Below, one piece after another: positions 33,050 to 42,779 of a DNA stretch of 64,000 bases (positions are counted from its first letter, which is position 1; each line of letters begins with the position of its first letter). The notes under the pieces were generated by a model that did no database searches, had not been told where the DNA came from, and saw only the letters and a program-made list of their open reading frames with translations. The translations under genes and the position numbers were made by a program. Source of the DNA: Shewanella fidelis ATCC BAA-318 (GTDB lineage: Bacteria > Pseudomonadota > Gammaproteobacteria > Enterobacterales > Shewanellaceae). The stretch is from NCBI RefSeq assembly GCF_000518605.1, contig NZ_KI912459.1, positions 239,458 to 303,457 of the forward strand. Reading direction: 5' to 3'.

Positions 33050-34762
33050 GTGAGTACAGAAATGGTCGTAGGAACAGGTTCAGGTTTAGCAACTGATCCA
33101 CAAACATCAGGCGTGCAAGAAGAGCACAAGCCTGGTCTAATGGGCTCCTTAGGCGGCGTTGATATGCTGCGTCAGGTGACGATGATTTTAGCGTTAGCGA
33201 TCTGTTTAGCGTTAGCTGTATTTGTAATGATTTGGGCGCAAGAGCCTGAATACCGTCCTTTAGGTGAGATGACCACCGCTGAGATGGTGCAGGTGCTCGA
33301 TGTACTTGATAAGAATCAGGTCAAATATGAAATTCAGGGCGATGTGGTTAAAGTTCCTGAAGATAAATATCAAGAAGTTAAAATGTTAATGAGCCGCGAA
33401 GGGCTTGATAACGTTGAAGCCAATAACGATTTTCTTAACAAGGACAGTGGCTTTGGTGTAAGCCAGCGCATGGAGCAAGCGCGTCTTAAACATAGCCAAG
33501 AGCAAAATCTTGCTCGAGCAATTGAAGAATTACGCAGTGTCACTCGCGCTAAAGTAATTTTAGCCTTACCAAAAGAAAACGTCTTTGCTCGCAATCGCTC
33601 TAAGCCTAGCGCAACTGTGGTAGTAAGCACTCGCCGCGTGGGGTTAAGCCAAGAAGAAGTTGACTCGATTGTAGATATCGTTGCTTCTGCCGTGCACAAC
33701 CTAGAGCCAAATAAAGTTACAGTAACAGACTCTAATGGCCGCCTATTAAACTCAGGTAGTCAAGATGGTGTGTCAGCGATAGCGCGCCGTGAATTAGAGA
33801 TAGTGCAGCAAAAAGAGTCAGAGTATCGTAATAAAATTGAATCGATTTTGATGCCAATCTTGGGGCCTGAAAACTTTACTGCCCAAGTTGACGTCAGCAT
33901 GGATTTTACCGCAGTAGAGCAAACGGCTAAGCGCTATAACCCTGATCTTCCTGCCCTAAGAAGTGAAATGGTTGTTGAAAATAACTCGAGCGGCGGCACC
34001 ACAGGTGGTATTCCGGGGGCGTTATCCAACCAACCACCAATGAATGCTGAGATCCCGCAAGAAGTTAATGCGGCTGAAGCGGCGACGCAAACATCGGGTA
34101 GCTCACATAAAGAAGCAACCCGTAACTTTGAGCTTGATACCACTATTAGTCATACTCGTCAGCAAGTAGGAACATTGCGCCGAGTGAGTGTGTCGGTGGC
34201 TGTTGATTTTAAAAATGCCCCAGCTGCTGAAGATGGCAGTGTGAGCCGAGTGCCACGTACAGAACAAGAGATTGCTAATATCCGCCGTTTACTTGAAGGT
34301 GCTGTTGGTTTCAGTACCCAACGTGGTGACATTATTGAAGTGGTTTCAGTGCCATTTATGGATCAGCTTATTGAGGCTGCACCAGCACCAAAAATGTGGG
34401 AAGAACCATGGTTCTGGCGTGCTGTTAGATTAGCGCTAGGTGCATTGGTCATCTTAGTACTTATTTTAGCGGTTGTGCGACCTATGCTGAAAAAGCTGGT
34501 TTATCCCGATAGCGTCAAAATGCCGGATGAACCACAAATGGGTGGGGATTTAGCAGAAATTGAAGATCAATATGCCGCAGATACATTAGGCATGTTACAA
34601 CGTCCAGAAGCGGAATATAGCTATGCTGATGATGGCTCAATCTTAATTCCGAATCTGCACAAAGATGATGATATGATCAAAGCAATCCGTGCATTAGTGG
34701 CAAATGAGCCTGAATTATCGACGCAAGTCGTCAAGAACTGGTTACTTGAAGATGACAAATGA
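33050..34762 (+). CDS. fliF: MS-ring protein FliF
   Basis: A 570-residue inner-membrane protein with two transmembrane segments (about 41-63 and 455-480) flanking the periplasmic ring-building domains (PLGEMTTAEMVQVLDVLDKN; REGLDNVEANNDFLNKDSGFG; EQNLARAIEELRSV). The cytoplasmic C-terminal tail (IRALVANEPELSTQVVKNWL) binds FliG. GTG start at 33050. It overlaps fliG by 11 bases. Confidence 0.95.
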   Translation: MSTEMVVGTGSGLATDPQTSGVQEEHKPGLMGSLGGVDMLRQVTMILALAICLALAVFVMIWAQEPEYRPLGEMTTAEMVQVLDVLDKNQVKYEIQGDVVKVPEDKYQEVKMLMSREGLDNVEANNDFLNKDSGFGVSQRMEQARLKHSQEQNLARAIEELRSVTRAKVILALPKENVFARNRSKPSATVVVSTRRVGLSQEEVDSIVDIVASAVHNLEPNKVTVTDSNGRLLNSGSQDGVSAIARRELEIVQQKESEYRNKIESILMPILGPENFTAQVDVSMDFTAVEQTAKRYNPDLPALRSEMVVENNSSGGTTGGIPGALSNQPPMNAEIPQEVNAAEAATQTSGSSHKEATRNFELDTTISHTRQQVGTLRRVSVSVAVDFKNAPAAEDGSVSRVPRTEQEIANIRRLLEGAVGFSTQRGDIIEVVSVPFMDQLIEAAPAPKMWEEPWFWRAVRLALGALVILVLILAVVRPMLKKLVYPDSVKMPDEPQMGGDLAEIEDQYAADTLGMLQRPEAEYSYADDGSILIPNLHKDDDMIKAIRALVANEPELSTQVVKNWLLEDDK

Positions 34763-35801
34763 GATTAGTGTAGAGGCGAAAACCGACATATCAGCGTTTA
34801 AGCCAAGTGATTTAACCGGCATTGAAAAAACCGCTATCTTACTGCTGAGCTTGAGCGAAAGTGATGCTGCGTCAATTTTAAAGCACCTTGAACCGAAACA
34901 GGTTCAAAAGGTCGGTATGGCAATGGCGGCAATGCAGGACTTTGGTCAAGAAAAAGTCATAGGTGTACACAAGCTATTTCTCGATGACATTCAAAAGTAC
35001 TCATCTATCGGCTTTAACAGTGAAGAGTTTGTGCGCAAGGCATTAACTGCAGCCTTAGGTGAAGATAAAGCGGGCAATCTAATTGAACAGATCATTATGG
35101 GCAGCGGCGCCAAAGGTCTAGACTCGCTGAAATGGATGGACGCACGTCAAGTGGCGACCATTATTCAAAATGAACACCCGCAGATCCAAACGATTGTGCT
35201 GTCATACTTAGAGCCTGATCAGGCCGCTGAGATTTTTGCCCAATTCCCTGAAAATACCCGCCTCGATCTAATGATGCGTATTGCTAACCTTGAAGAAGTG
35301 CAACCAGCGGCACTGCAAGAGCTTAACGATATCATGGAGAAACAGTTTGCTGGTCAAGGTGGTGCGCAAGCGGCGAAAATGGGCGGCTTAAAAGCTGCGG
35401 CGAATATTATGAACTACCTCGATACTGGGGTTGAAAGTCACTTGATGGAAACCATGCGTGAATCTGACGAAGAGATGGCGCAGCAAATTCAAGACTTGAT
35501 GTTTGTGTTTGAAAACTTGACCGATGTTGATGATATGGGCATTCAGGTGCTACTGCGTGAAGTACAGCAAGATGTACTAATGAAAGCGCTTAAAGGTGCT
35601 GACGATCAACTTAAAGAAAAACTGCTTGGTAACATGTCAAAACGTGCCGCTGAATTGCTGCGTGACGATTTAGAAGCGATGGGACCAATCCGCATTAGTG
35701 AAGTTGAAATTGCTCAAAAAGAGATCTTATCTATTGCACGTCGCTTAAGTGATGCAGGTGAAATCATGCTTGGCGGCGGTGGCGGTGAAGAGTTCCTATA
35801 A
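34752..35801 (+). CDS. fliG: Rotor/switch protein FliG
   Basis: A 349-residue C-ring protein. FliG_N has LTGIEKTAILLLSLSESDAASILKHL. FliG_M has the EHPQ motif and EPDQAAEIFAQFP. FliG_C has the charged torque helix MSKRAAELLRDDLEAMGP. It sits between FliF and FliM and takes torque from the stators. The start MTNEISVEAK (34752) lies inside the fliF end; the longer upstream frame is rejected. TAATG joins it to fliH. Confidence 0.95.
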   Translation: MTNEISVEAKTDISAFKPSDLTGIEKTAILLLSLSESDAASILKHLEPKQVQKVGMAMAAMQDFGQEKVIGVHKLFLDDIQKYSSIGFNSEEFVRKALTAALGEDKAGNLIEQIIMGSGAKGLDSLKWMDARQVATIIQNEHPQIQTIVLSYLEPDQAAEIFAQFPENTRLDLMMRIANLEEVQPAALQELNDIMEKQFAGQGGAQAAKMGGLKAAANIMNYLDTGVESHLMETMRESDEEMAQQIQDLMFVFENLTDVDDMGIQVLLREVQQDVLMKALKGADDQLKEKLLGNMSKRAAELLRDDLEAMGPIRISEVEIAQKEILSIARRLSDAGEIMLGGGGGEEFL

Positions 35802-36772
35802 TGACTGAACCTAAAAAGCCTCAAGGGGCGAGCCTGATTAGTGAGGATGAGTTTGGCCATTGGGAACTGCCTGATATAAGTCAGGAGCTGGACCCGCAAT
35901 CACTGAATATGTTTGGCCGCAATAGTCTACAGCTAGCGGAAGATGAAGTCGCAGAAGCGGAAACTATATTGCCGCCGACCTTAAGTGAAATTGAAGATAT
36001 TCGCGCCCACGCAGAACAAGAAGGTTTTACTGAAGGGCAAGAAAGAGGCTTTAACGAAGGTCTAGAAAAAGGCCGTTTACAAGGTTTAGAAGAAGGTCAT
36101 ACAGAAGGCTTCGCACAAGGACAGCAACAAGGTTTTGATGCTGGTCTACAAGCTGCAACAGAGATGGTCAGTCGTTTTGAGCAGTTAATTGCTCAATTTG
36201 AAGCACCGCTGGCAATTCTTGATACTGAAATTGAGAAAGAGTTGCTAGCAACCAGTATGACATTAGCCAAAGTGGTTATTGGTCATGAACTTAAAACCTA
36301 TCCTGAACATATCTTAGCGGCGCTGCGTCAAGGTGTTGACTCATTGCCAATCAAACAGCAAAAAGTAAATCTTCGCCTTGCCCCTAGCGATCAAGAGTTG
36401 GTAACAGAGCTGTATTCGCAGGCTCAATTAGAACGCAATGGTTGGGAAATTGAAATCGACCCAAGTTTAACTCCCGGCGATTGCATTATAGATAGTGGTC
36501 GTAGTCATATTGATATGACGGTCGAAACACGTATGCAGCATGTATTCAACGAGCTTGATAAACATCAGCAAGATTTGACTCAATTAAAAGAGCAACAGCA
36601 ACAGGCATTGTTGGCCGCAAGAGAACACAAGGTGGCTGAAGCGACGCAAACTGACGCTACTCAGAACAATGCGCCTAATCTTAGTGACAATAGCCAAAGT
36701 AGCGACCAAGACGCTGCATTAACCAGTAATGAAGGTGAGCATGACAACACGGTCGCACCAACTGCGCAGTAA
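35801..36772 (+). CDS. fliH: Export ATPase regulator FliH
   Basis: A 323-residue peripheral export protein. The N terminus is extended. The centre (about 70-110) has the GxxxG-rich helix typical of FliH (EGQERGFNEGLEKG, GLEEGHTEGFAQGQQQGFDAG). The C-terminal domain binds FliI (ELLATSMTLAKVVIGHEL). The acidic Gln/Asn/Ser-rich tail after 245 is longer than in enteric FliH (235 residues). Overlaps both neighbours. Confidence 0.92.
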   Translation: MTEPKKPQGASLISEDEFGHWELPDISQELDPQSLNMFGRNSLQLAEDEVAEAETILPPTLSEIEDIRAHAEQEGFTEGQERGFNEGLEKGRLQGLEEGHTEGFAQGQQQGFDAGLQAATEMVSRFEQLIAQFEAPLAILDTEIEKELLATSMTLAKVVIGHELKTYPEHILAALRQGVDSLPIKQQKVNLRLAPSDQELVTELYSQAQLERNGWEIEIDPSLTPGDCIIDSGRSHIDMTVETRMQHVFNELDKHQQDLTQLKEQQQQALLAAREHKVAEATQTDATQNNAPNLSDNSQSSDQDAALTSNEGEHDNTVAPTAQ

Positions 36773-38081
36773 GCTTGCATTACACCAACAAAAGATACAT
36801 CCCTTTGTGGTTGAAGCAAGCGGTCAACTGGTGCGGGTTGTTGGTTTAACGTTAGAGGCAACCGGCTGTCGAGCTGCCGTTGGCAGTTTGTGCGCCATTG
36901 AAACCATGGCGGGTGACTTAATCGCAGAAGTGATTGGCTTTGACGATCAGCTACTGTATCTGATGCCAATTGAAGAGCTACGCGGTGTGCTTCCAGGCGC
37001 TAAAGTCACTCCGCTTGGGCAGCAGTCTGGTTTAAATGTTGGTTTGTCTTTATTAGGTCGAGTACTCGATGGAAGCGGCCAGCCAATCGATGGCTTAGGT
37101 AATTTAAAAACCGACCAAAAGGCATCGACTCATGTTGCTGCAATCAATCCTCTTGCAAGACGAGCTATCAGTGAACCGCTTGACGTTGGTGTAAGAGCGA
37201 TTAACGCTATGCTAACCGTTGGTAAGGGCCAACGTATGGGCTTATTTGCCGGCTCAGGTGTGGGTAAAAGTGTGCTCCTTGGCATGATGACTCGTGGCAC
37301 AAATGCCGACATCATTGTGGTTGGCTTAGTCGGTGAGCGTGGCCGAGAAGTAAAAGAGTTTATTGAAGAGATTTTAGGGCCAGAAGGACGAGCTCGCTCA
37401 GTGGTGGTTGCTGCGCCCGCAGACACGTCACCGTTAATGCGGCTTCGCGCCTGTGAAACCTCTACCCGTATTGCCGAGTATTTTCGAGATTTAGGCTATA
37501 ACGTATTGTTGTTAATGGATAGCTTAACTCGTTATGCACAAGCACAACGTGAAATTGCACTCGCGGTTGGCGAACCGCCTGCGACTAAAGGTTATCCGCC
37601 TTCAGTGTTTGCCAAGTTGCCAAAATTGGTTGAACGCGCGGGTAACGGCGGTGGTAAGCAAGGTTCAATTACGGCTTTTTATACGGTATTAACAGAAGGT
37701 GATGATCTGCAAGATCCTATTGCTGACGCCTCGCGGGCAATTTTAGATGGTCACATCGTACTATCGCGCCAACTCGCAGACTCTGGCCATTATCCAGCAA
37801 TCGATATTGAAGCATCTATTAGTCGAGTCGCACCTATGGTGATCAGTGCAGAGCATCTTGAAGCGATGCGTAAAGTGAAGCAGGTTTACTCGCTTTATCA
37901 GCAAAATAAAGATCTCATCTCCATTGGCGCCTACAGTCAAGGCAGTGATCCACGTATCGATAACGCCATTCGTTTACAGCCTGCAATGAATGCATTTTTA
38001 CGTCAAACCATGAAAGACTCAGTCACCTTTGAAAGCAGCGCGCTAATGTTGAGTCAAATGGGGGCGCAATGCCAAGTGTAA
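36741..38081 (+). CDS. fliI: Flagellar export ATPase FliI
   Basis: A 446-residue F1-beta-like ATPase. Walker A is GLFAGSGVGKSVLLGMM, Walker B is NVLLLMDSLTRYAQAQRE, and the type III ATPase signature PPSVFAKLPKLVERAG is present. It powers unfolding and delivery of export substrates at the FlhA/FlhB gate. The start at 36741 (MTTRSHQL) follows AAGGTGA; an ATG four codons earlier is also possible. Overlaps the end of fliH by about 30 bases. Confidence 0.95.
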   Translation: MTTRSHQLRSKLALHQQKIHPFVVEASGQLVRVVGLTLEATGCRAAVGSLCAIETMAGDLIAEVIGFDDQLLYLMPIEELRGVLPGAKVTPLGQQSGLNVGLSLLGRVLDGSGQPIDGLGNLKTDQKASTHVAAINPLARRAISEPLDVGVRAINAMLTVGKGQRMGLFAGSGVGKSVLLGMMTRGTNADIIVVGLVGERGREVKEFIEEILGPEGRARSVVVAAPADTSPLMRLRACETSTRIAEYFRDLGYNVLLLMDSLTRYAQAQREIALAVGEPPATKGYPPSVFAKLPKLVERAGNGGGKQGSITAFYTVLTEGDDLQDPIADASRAILDGHIVLSRQLADSGHYPAIDIEASISRVAPMVISAEHLEAMRKVKQVYSLYQQNKDLISIGAYSQGSDPRIDNAIRLQPAMNAFLRQTMKDSVTFESSALMLSQMGAQCQV

Positions 38082-38108
38082 TCAAGTGGCTATTGCTAGA
38101 GTGGCATC

Positions 38109-38549
38109 ATGGCTAGACCAGATCCCTTACATTTAGTATTAAAGTTGGCGACTGATGCTGAAGAACAAGCGTCGATGCAACTACGTTCAGCCGAGTTTGA
38201 GCTGCAAAAGCGCCAAGGGCAACTTACGGCCTTGCAAAATTATCGCCTCGACTATATGAAGCAGATGGAGCAGCAGCAAGGCCTGAGTATTAGTGCCAGT
38301 AATTATCATCAGTTTCACCAGTTTGTGCGCCAAGTTGATACAGCTATTGGCCAGCAAGTACATGCGGTTAAAGAAGCTGAGAATCAAAAACAACATCGTC
38401 AGGTGAATTGGCAGGCTAAACAGCAAAAGCGTAAAGCTGTTGAGCTGTTACTTGCTAATAAGGCTGAAAAAGCCAAGCTCGCTGAGCTGCGAAGCGAACA
38501 AAAGATGATAGATGAGTTTGCCTCGCAACAGTTTTTCCGTAAACGCTAG
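38109..38549 (+). CDS. fliJ: Export chaperone FliJ
   Basis: A 146-residue coiled-coil protein, rich in Gln, Lys, Glu and Leu, with the FliJ opening DPLHLVLKLATDAEEQA and LNYRLDYMKQ-like ALQNYRLDYMKQMEQQQ. It forms the stalk in the FliI ring and contacts FlhA. Length equals Salmonella FliJ (147). It ends the fliE operon before the fliK promoter. Confidence 0.92.
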   Translation: MARPDPLHLVLKLATDAEEQASMQLRSAEFELQKRQGQLTALQNYRLDYMKQMEQQQGLSISASNYHQFHQFVRQVDTAIGQQVHAVKEAENQKQHRQVNWQAKQQKRKAVELLLANKAEKAKLAELRSEQKMIDEFASQQFFRKR

Positions 38550-38639
38550 CTTCACGTCGCAACCCCTCAACTTTTCCAATCCTTGATTGCAATGCTTACC
38601 AACACAGCCTGTGGTGATGTTGAATGTGATACAAATATT

Positions 38640-38655
38640 TGGCATCAGTATTGCA
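38640..38655 (+). promoter_or_regulatory. Sigma-54 promoter of fliK operon
   Basis: TGGCATCAGTATTGCA: -24/-12 boxes at exact spacing, one mismatch (T for C). It lies in the 160-base fliJ-fliK gap and makes fliK-fliLMNOPQR-flhB a separate unit. Confidence 0.83.
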
Positions 38656-38754
38656 TTCAATAATCGATAATATGGCTATAAAGCCGTTATTTTGACTGAG
38701 TAACCCCTAGGTTTGGTTAGATTGGTTAACGCTGATGGAGATAGCATACAGCAA

Positions 38755-40281
38755 ATGAGCAATATTTTACTTAATAGCCCAGATCAAGCGCAGAAGGCCA
38801 GCTTATCAAGCAGTAAGGCAGGTGTAGAGGCTAATGCTAACCCTATTGCTGGCAACGGTAGCAGTTTTTCTAGTGAGTTAGAAAAAGCGGCTAATGTGGA
38901 AGCTGTTAATGGCGATTATCAGCAGCCGAAAGCTGAAGCGTCAAAACAACATGAGTCAGACAAGCAAGATCTAGCTAGTGCAGAGACGTTAACAGACGCT
39001 GCAGAACAACAGATTGCTGATACAGAACCAGCAGCCAAAGATGATGTTAGCCATGTACTGGCGCAGATTAATTTGGCGAGTCAATTTTCAGCAGAAGCTG
39101 AGGCTAATTCTCAACTTGCCGCTAACGGCGAAAGTTTGCCGTTAACAAGTGATGCTTTATCAAGCGAAGCGGCGACTGATGAGCTTGTGGATGTCAGTGT
39201 CGATGATCTACCTGATGAGGTATTACTGACACTGAGCATGCAGTCGGGGTTAACTGAACAAGAACTATCACAGCTATCTGAGTCAGAACTAAAAGCACTG
39301 TTACAGCAAAATCAGCTTATTGATAGCAACGGCCAACCAACGCCAGAATTATTGGCAGCAATATCTGCATCAACGTTGAGCGGTGCTAATAGCGGCAACC
39401 AGTCAATTGGTGGCAATGGTGTAACCGCGAATGAGCTGCTTGCAACAGCAGACAAAAATGGCGCTGATGCTAAGCAAGATGCATCGAATTTGACGGGGCA
39501 AAGTAAATTACCAAATGAAAATAAAGACCTGTTTGGTAAAGAACTTAATCTAGCTGGAGCTAATCAGGCTTCAGAGTCTCTAAAGCAAACGAAAAACAGT
39601 GAATTAAGTGCTAATGCTGCAGTTGCCAATCAAACTGTGGTTACTGCCGCGGCAGAGCAATTAAAAAATGCCGAGCTAACAGTACGCATGAGCGCAACAG
39701 AGGCTGGGCTTGAAGCTAATTTAGATAGTGAACTTAGCGCTGTTTCCGACAGCAAATCACTCTCGGCGCTACAGCAACAGTTACAACAAACAACAGCTAA
39801 TAGACAAGAGCTGCCGCAGCTGCATGCGTCATTAAAACAAGCTGGCGAAGTTACCCCATCAATGCAGCAGATGATCCAGCGTTTTGCCCCTGTGATGAAT
39901 CAACAATTGATTACCATGGTGAGTAATGGCTTACAGCAAGCTGAGATCCGCCTTGATCCTCCAGAGCTTGGGCAGATGATGGTGCGTATTCAAGTGCAGG
40001 GCGATAACACACAAGTGCAATTTCAGGTCGCACAGCATCAAACCCGCGATTTGGTCGAGCAAGCAATGCCAAGATTAAGGGAGATGTTAGCTGAGCAGGG
40101 CATGCAACTTACCGATGGCCAAGTGTCGCATGGAAATGGCGGTCAAGGACAAGGTGAGGGCACAAGCGAACATGGAAATGGCTCCGGAACGCACGATGTG
40201 GATGAAATTTCAGCAGAAGATATGCTGGCGAGGTCAAATCTATCAACAAGTTCTGTTTCAGGTATAGATTATTACGCATAA
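38755..40281 (+). CDS. fliK: Hook-length control protein FliK
   Basis: About 508 residues. The long N-terminal ruler part is Ala/Gln/Ser/Glu rich and poorly conserved. The conserved C-terminal domain (about 360-460) has EIRLDPPELGQMMVRIQVQGD, VQFQVAQHQTRDLVEQAMPRL and LREMLAEQGMQL. It measures hook length and switches FlhB specificity. The start is unsettled: no good ribosome-binding site precedes ATG 38755, and in-frame TTG codons at 38713 and 38722 are alternatives. Confidence 0.9.
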   Translation: MSNILLNSPDQAQKASLSSSKAGVEANANPIAGNGSSFSSELEKAANVEAVNGDYQQPKAEASKQHESDKQDLASAETLTDAAEQQIADTEPAAKDDVSHVLAQINLASQFSAEAEANSQLAANGESLPLTSDALSSEAATDELVDVSVDDLPDEVLLTLSMQSGLTEQELSQLSESELKALLQQNQLIDSNGQPTPELLAAISASTLSGANSGNQSIGGNGVTANELLATADKNGADAKQDASNLTGQSKLPNENKDLFGKELNLAGANQASESLKQTKNSELSANAAVANQTVVTAAAEQLKNAELTVRMSATEAGLEANLDSELSAVSDSKSLSALQQQLQQTTANRQELPQLHASLKQAGEVTPSMQQMIQRFAPVMNQQLITMVSNGLQQAEIRLDPPELGQMMVRIQVQGDNTQVQFQVAQHQTRDLVEQAMPRLREMLAEQGMQLTDGQVSHGNGGQGQGEGTSEHGNGSGTHDVDEISAEDMLARSNLSTSSVSGIDYYA

Positions 40282-40355
40282 GCAGGTAACCTATAGCAAA
40301 TAACAAGATCCGCTGAAGGCATGTAACCTAATTGGCGTAGCGATGGAGAAGCTAA

Positions 40356-40874
40356 ATGGCTGAAGAAGCAAGCTTAGAGCTAGAAGACAGAACCGAGCCA
40401 AAAAGTAAAAAGAAGCTGATTTTATTTGGTGCAATAGGTGTTGTGCTTATTATCATTATTGCTGTTACGGCATGGATGTTATTGAGTTCAGATGAAGCAC
40501 CTGTTGAAACAACCGGCGAAGAAGTGGTTGCAGAGCAAACGGTAAATAGCAATAAAGAAGCATTTTACGCGGCAATGCCAAGACCTTTTTTATTCAACTT
40601 GTCTGATAATGGCCGCACCCGCTTAGTTGAAATAAAAGTGCAGCTTATGGTGCGCGGCAATGACGACGACACCCTGATTAAGAAACATATTCCGTTAATT
40701 GAAGACGCATTACTGACCACTTTTAGTAGCGCTGATATTCAAAAAATGAGCTCGCCAGCAGGTAAAGACGAACTGCGTTTGTTGGCATTGAGAAATGTAC
40801 AAAATACGCTGCAACCTGTAACGGGGCGCACAGTGGTTGAAAAAGTATTGTTTACTGGTTTTGTGATGCAATAA
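40356..40874 (+). CDS. fliL: Basal-body protein FliL
   Basis: A 172-residue single-pass inner-membrane protein. The transmembrane helix lies at about 20-42 (ILFGAIGVVLIIIIAVTAWML). The periplasmic domain (RPFLFNLSDNGRTRLVEIKVQLMV and PLIEDALLTTFSS) forms a ring around stators. It ends in TGFVMQ as usual. 68 bases to fliM. Confidence 0.92.
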   Translation: MAEEASLELEDRTEPKSKKKLILFGAIGVVLIIIIAVTAWMLLSSDEAPVETTGEEVVAEQTVNSNKEAFYAAMPRPFLFNLSDNGRTRLVEIKVQLMVRGNDDDTLIKKHIPLIEDALLTTFSSADIQKMSSPAGKDELRLLALRNVQNTLQPVTGRTVVEKVLFTGFVMQ

Positions 40875-40941
40875 GCATCAACAGTAAGCGTATGAAAATA
40901 ACCGTTTAAAGAAAGTAAGGTTTTAAAGTGAAGGCGATATC

Positions 40942-41970
40942 GTGAGTGACTTATTAAGCCAAGACGAAATTGATGCGCTGCTCCATGGCGTCGACGATGT
41001 TGAAGAAGACATTATTGACGATAATGAGCTAGACGCACGCTCCTATGATTTTTCGTCGCAAGACAGAATTGTTCGCGGTCGCATGCCAACGCTTGAGATC
41101 GTTAACGAACGTTTTGCGCGTCATTTACGGATCAGCATGTTTAACATGATGCGTCGCGCCGCAGAAGTATCGATTAACGGCGTACAAATGCTGAAATTTG
41201 GTGAGTACGTACATACCTTGTTTGTACCTACTAGCCTGAATATGGTGCGTTTTAGCCCGCTTAAAGGTACGGCATTAATCACCATGGAAGCGCGCCTAGT
41301 ATTTATCCTAGTTGATAACTTTTTTGGTGGTGATGGCCGTTTTCATGCCAAAATTGAGGGCCGTGAGTTTACTCCTACTGAGCGTCGTATCGTGCAGTTA
41401 TTGCTGAAAATAATCTTTGAAGATTATAAAGATGCATGGGCGCCGGTGATGGACGTACAGTTCGATTATCTCGATTCCGAAGTTAACCCCGCAATGGCCA
41501 ATATTGTTAGCCCTACCGAAGTTGTCGTTGTGAGCTCATTTCATATTGAAGTTGATGGCGGTGGTGGTGATTTCCATATCACTATGCCGTATTCCATGAT
41601 TGAGCCGATCCGCGAACTACTTGATGCCGGTGTACAAAGTGACACCCAAGATACAGATATGCGCTGGTCACAAGCATTACGTGACGAGATCATGGATGTT
41701 GATGTAGGTATCGATGCCACAGTCGTTGAACACAAAGTCACATTAAGAGAAGTGCTTGAGTTTAAAGCTGGCGATGTGATCCCGGTAGAGCTACCAGAAC
41801 ATATTATTTTGAAGGTTGAGGATTTACCCACTTACCGTTGTAAGATGGGGCGCTCAAAGGAAAATCTCGCATTAAAGATCTGTGAGCAGATCCCTCGACC
41901 AGAAACCGTTAAAACAGAATTGCAGCTTGTCACTCACAAAGGGCGAGCGCGTGAACGCTCAGAGATATAA
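40942..41970 (+). CDS. fliM: Flagellar switch protein FliM
   Basis: A 342-residue C-ring protein. Its N terminus SDLLSQDEIDALLHGVDD is the phospho-CheY binding peptide. The middle domain has the GGXG-like FFGGDGR. The C-terminal SpoA domain contacts FliN. GTG start at 40942. Phospho-CheY binding switches rotation. 12 bases to fliN. Confidence 0.95.
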   Translation: MSDLLSQDEIDALLHGVDDVEEDIIDDNELDARSYDFSSQDRIVRGRMPTLEIVNERFARHLRISMFNMMRRAAEVSINGVQMLKFGEYVHTLFVPTSLNMVRFSPLKGTALITMEARLVFILVDNFFGGDGRFHAKIEGREFTPTERRIVQLLLKIIFEDYKDAWAPVMDVQFDYLDSEVNPAMANIVSPTEVVVVSSFHIEVDGGGGDFHITMPYSMIEPIRELLDAGVQSDTQDTDMRWSQALRDEIMDVDVGIDATVVEHKVTLREVLEFKAGDVIPVELPEHIILKVEDLPTYRCKMGRSKENLALKICEQIPRPETVKTELQLVTHKGRARERSEI

Positions 41971-41982
41971 GGTAAAACAATA

Positions 41983-42360
41983 ATGAGTACAGATACGGAT
42001 GATTGGGCTGCAGCAATGGCTGAGCAAGCCATTGAAGAAGCAAAGGCAGTAGAGTTGGACGAGTTTAGTAACGATAGTAAGCCATTGAGCGAAGAGGAAG
42101 CATCAAAGCTTGATGCAATTATGGATATTCCAGTTACGATTTCGATGGAAGTTGGTCGTAGCTTCATCAACATCCGTAACTTACTGCAACTAAACCAAGG
42201 CTCAGTTGTTGAGCTTGATCGCGTTGCCGGTGAGCCACTTGATGTTATGGTAAACGGTACCTTGATTGCTCATGGCGAAGTAGTTGTTGTTAATGACAAA
42301 TTCGGCATACGTTTAACTGACGTGATTAGCCAAACAGAGCGAATTAAAAAGCTAAAATAA
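41983..42360 (+). CDS. fliN: Flagellar switch protein FliN
   Basis: A 125-residue C-ring base protein. The N-terminal 50 residues are acidic and helical. The SpoA domain has IPVTISMEVGRSFINIRNLLQL, GSVVELDRVAGEPLDVMVNG and KFGIRLTDVI. It docks FliH and contributes to switching. Confidence 0.95.
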   Translation: MSTDTDDWAAAMAEQAIEEAKAVELDEFSNDSKPLSEEEASKLDAIMDIPVTISMEVGRSFINIRNLLQLNQGSVVELDRVAGEPLDVMVNGTLIAHGEVVVVNDKFGIRLTDVISQTERIKKLK

Positions 42361-42380
42361 TAAAGTAGTAGGGATTGTTG

Positions 42381-42779
42381 ATGAGCTTTCACTTGGTTTT
42401 AGCCAGTCTTGCTGGTGCAGAGACGCAGCTAGACACTGCGGCCAATGTTAGTAGCACTAGTGGTAGTTCTGCCTCAAGTATTGCAACGTTATCGAGTATG
42501 GTTGGTGGCTTGATTGTTGTTTTAGTGCTTATTTTCTTTTTGGCTTACTTAGTCAAACGTTTTAATTTAGTACCGAGTAGCCAAGGGGTACTAAAAACGA
42601 TTGCTGTGACGCCGTTAGGCCAAAAAGAGAAGTTGGTTTTGGTTGAAGTGGGTGGTCAACAATACCTACTCGGTGTGACCCCAAATCAAGTTAGCTTAGT
42701 CGATAAACTCGCGCAGCCTGTTGAAGTCTCAACAGAGTCCTTTGCCACCCGCCTAAAACAAGCGAAGCAATCACAATGA
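42381..42779 (+). CDS. fliO: Export component FliO
   Basis: A 132-residue membrane protein with one main transmembrane helix (MVGGLIVVLVLIFFLAYLV, about 37-55) and a cytoplasmic domain (LKTIAVTPLGQKEKLVLVEVG). It helps FliP assemble into the export gate. ATG at 42381 is chosen; an in-frame TTG two codons earlier also exists. ATGA overlap with fliP. Confidence 0.88.
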   Translation: MSFHLVLASLAGAETQLDTAANVSSTSGSSASSIATLSSMVGGLIVVLVLIFFLAYLVKRFNLVPSSQGVLKTIAVTPLGQKEKLVLVEVGGQQYLLGVTPNQVSLVDKLAQPVEVSTESFATRLKQAKQSQ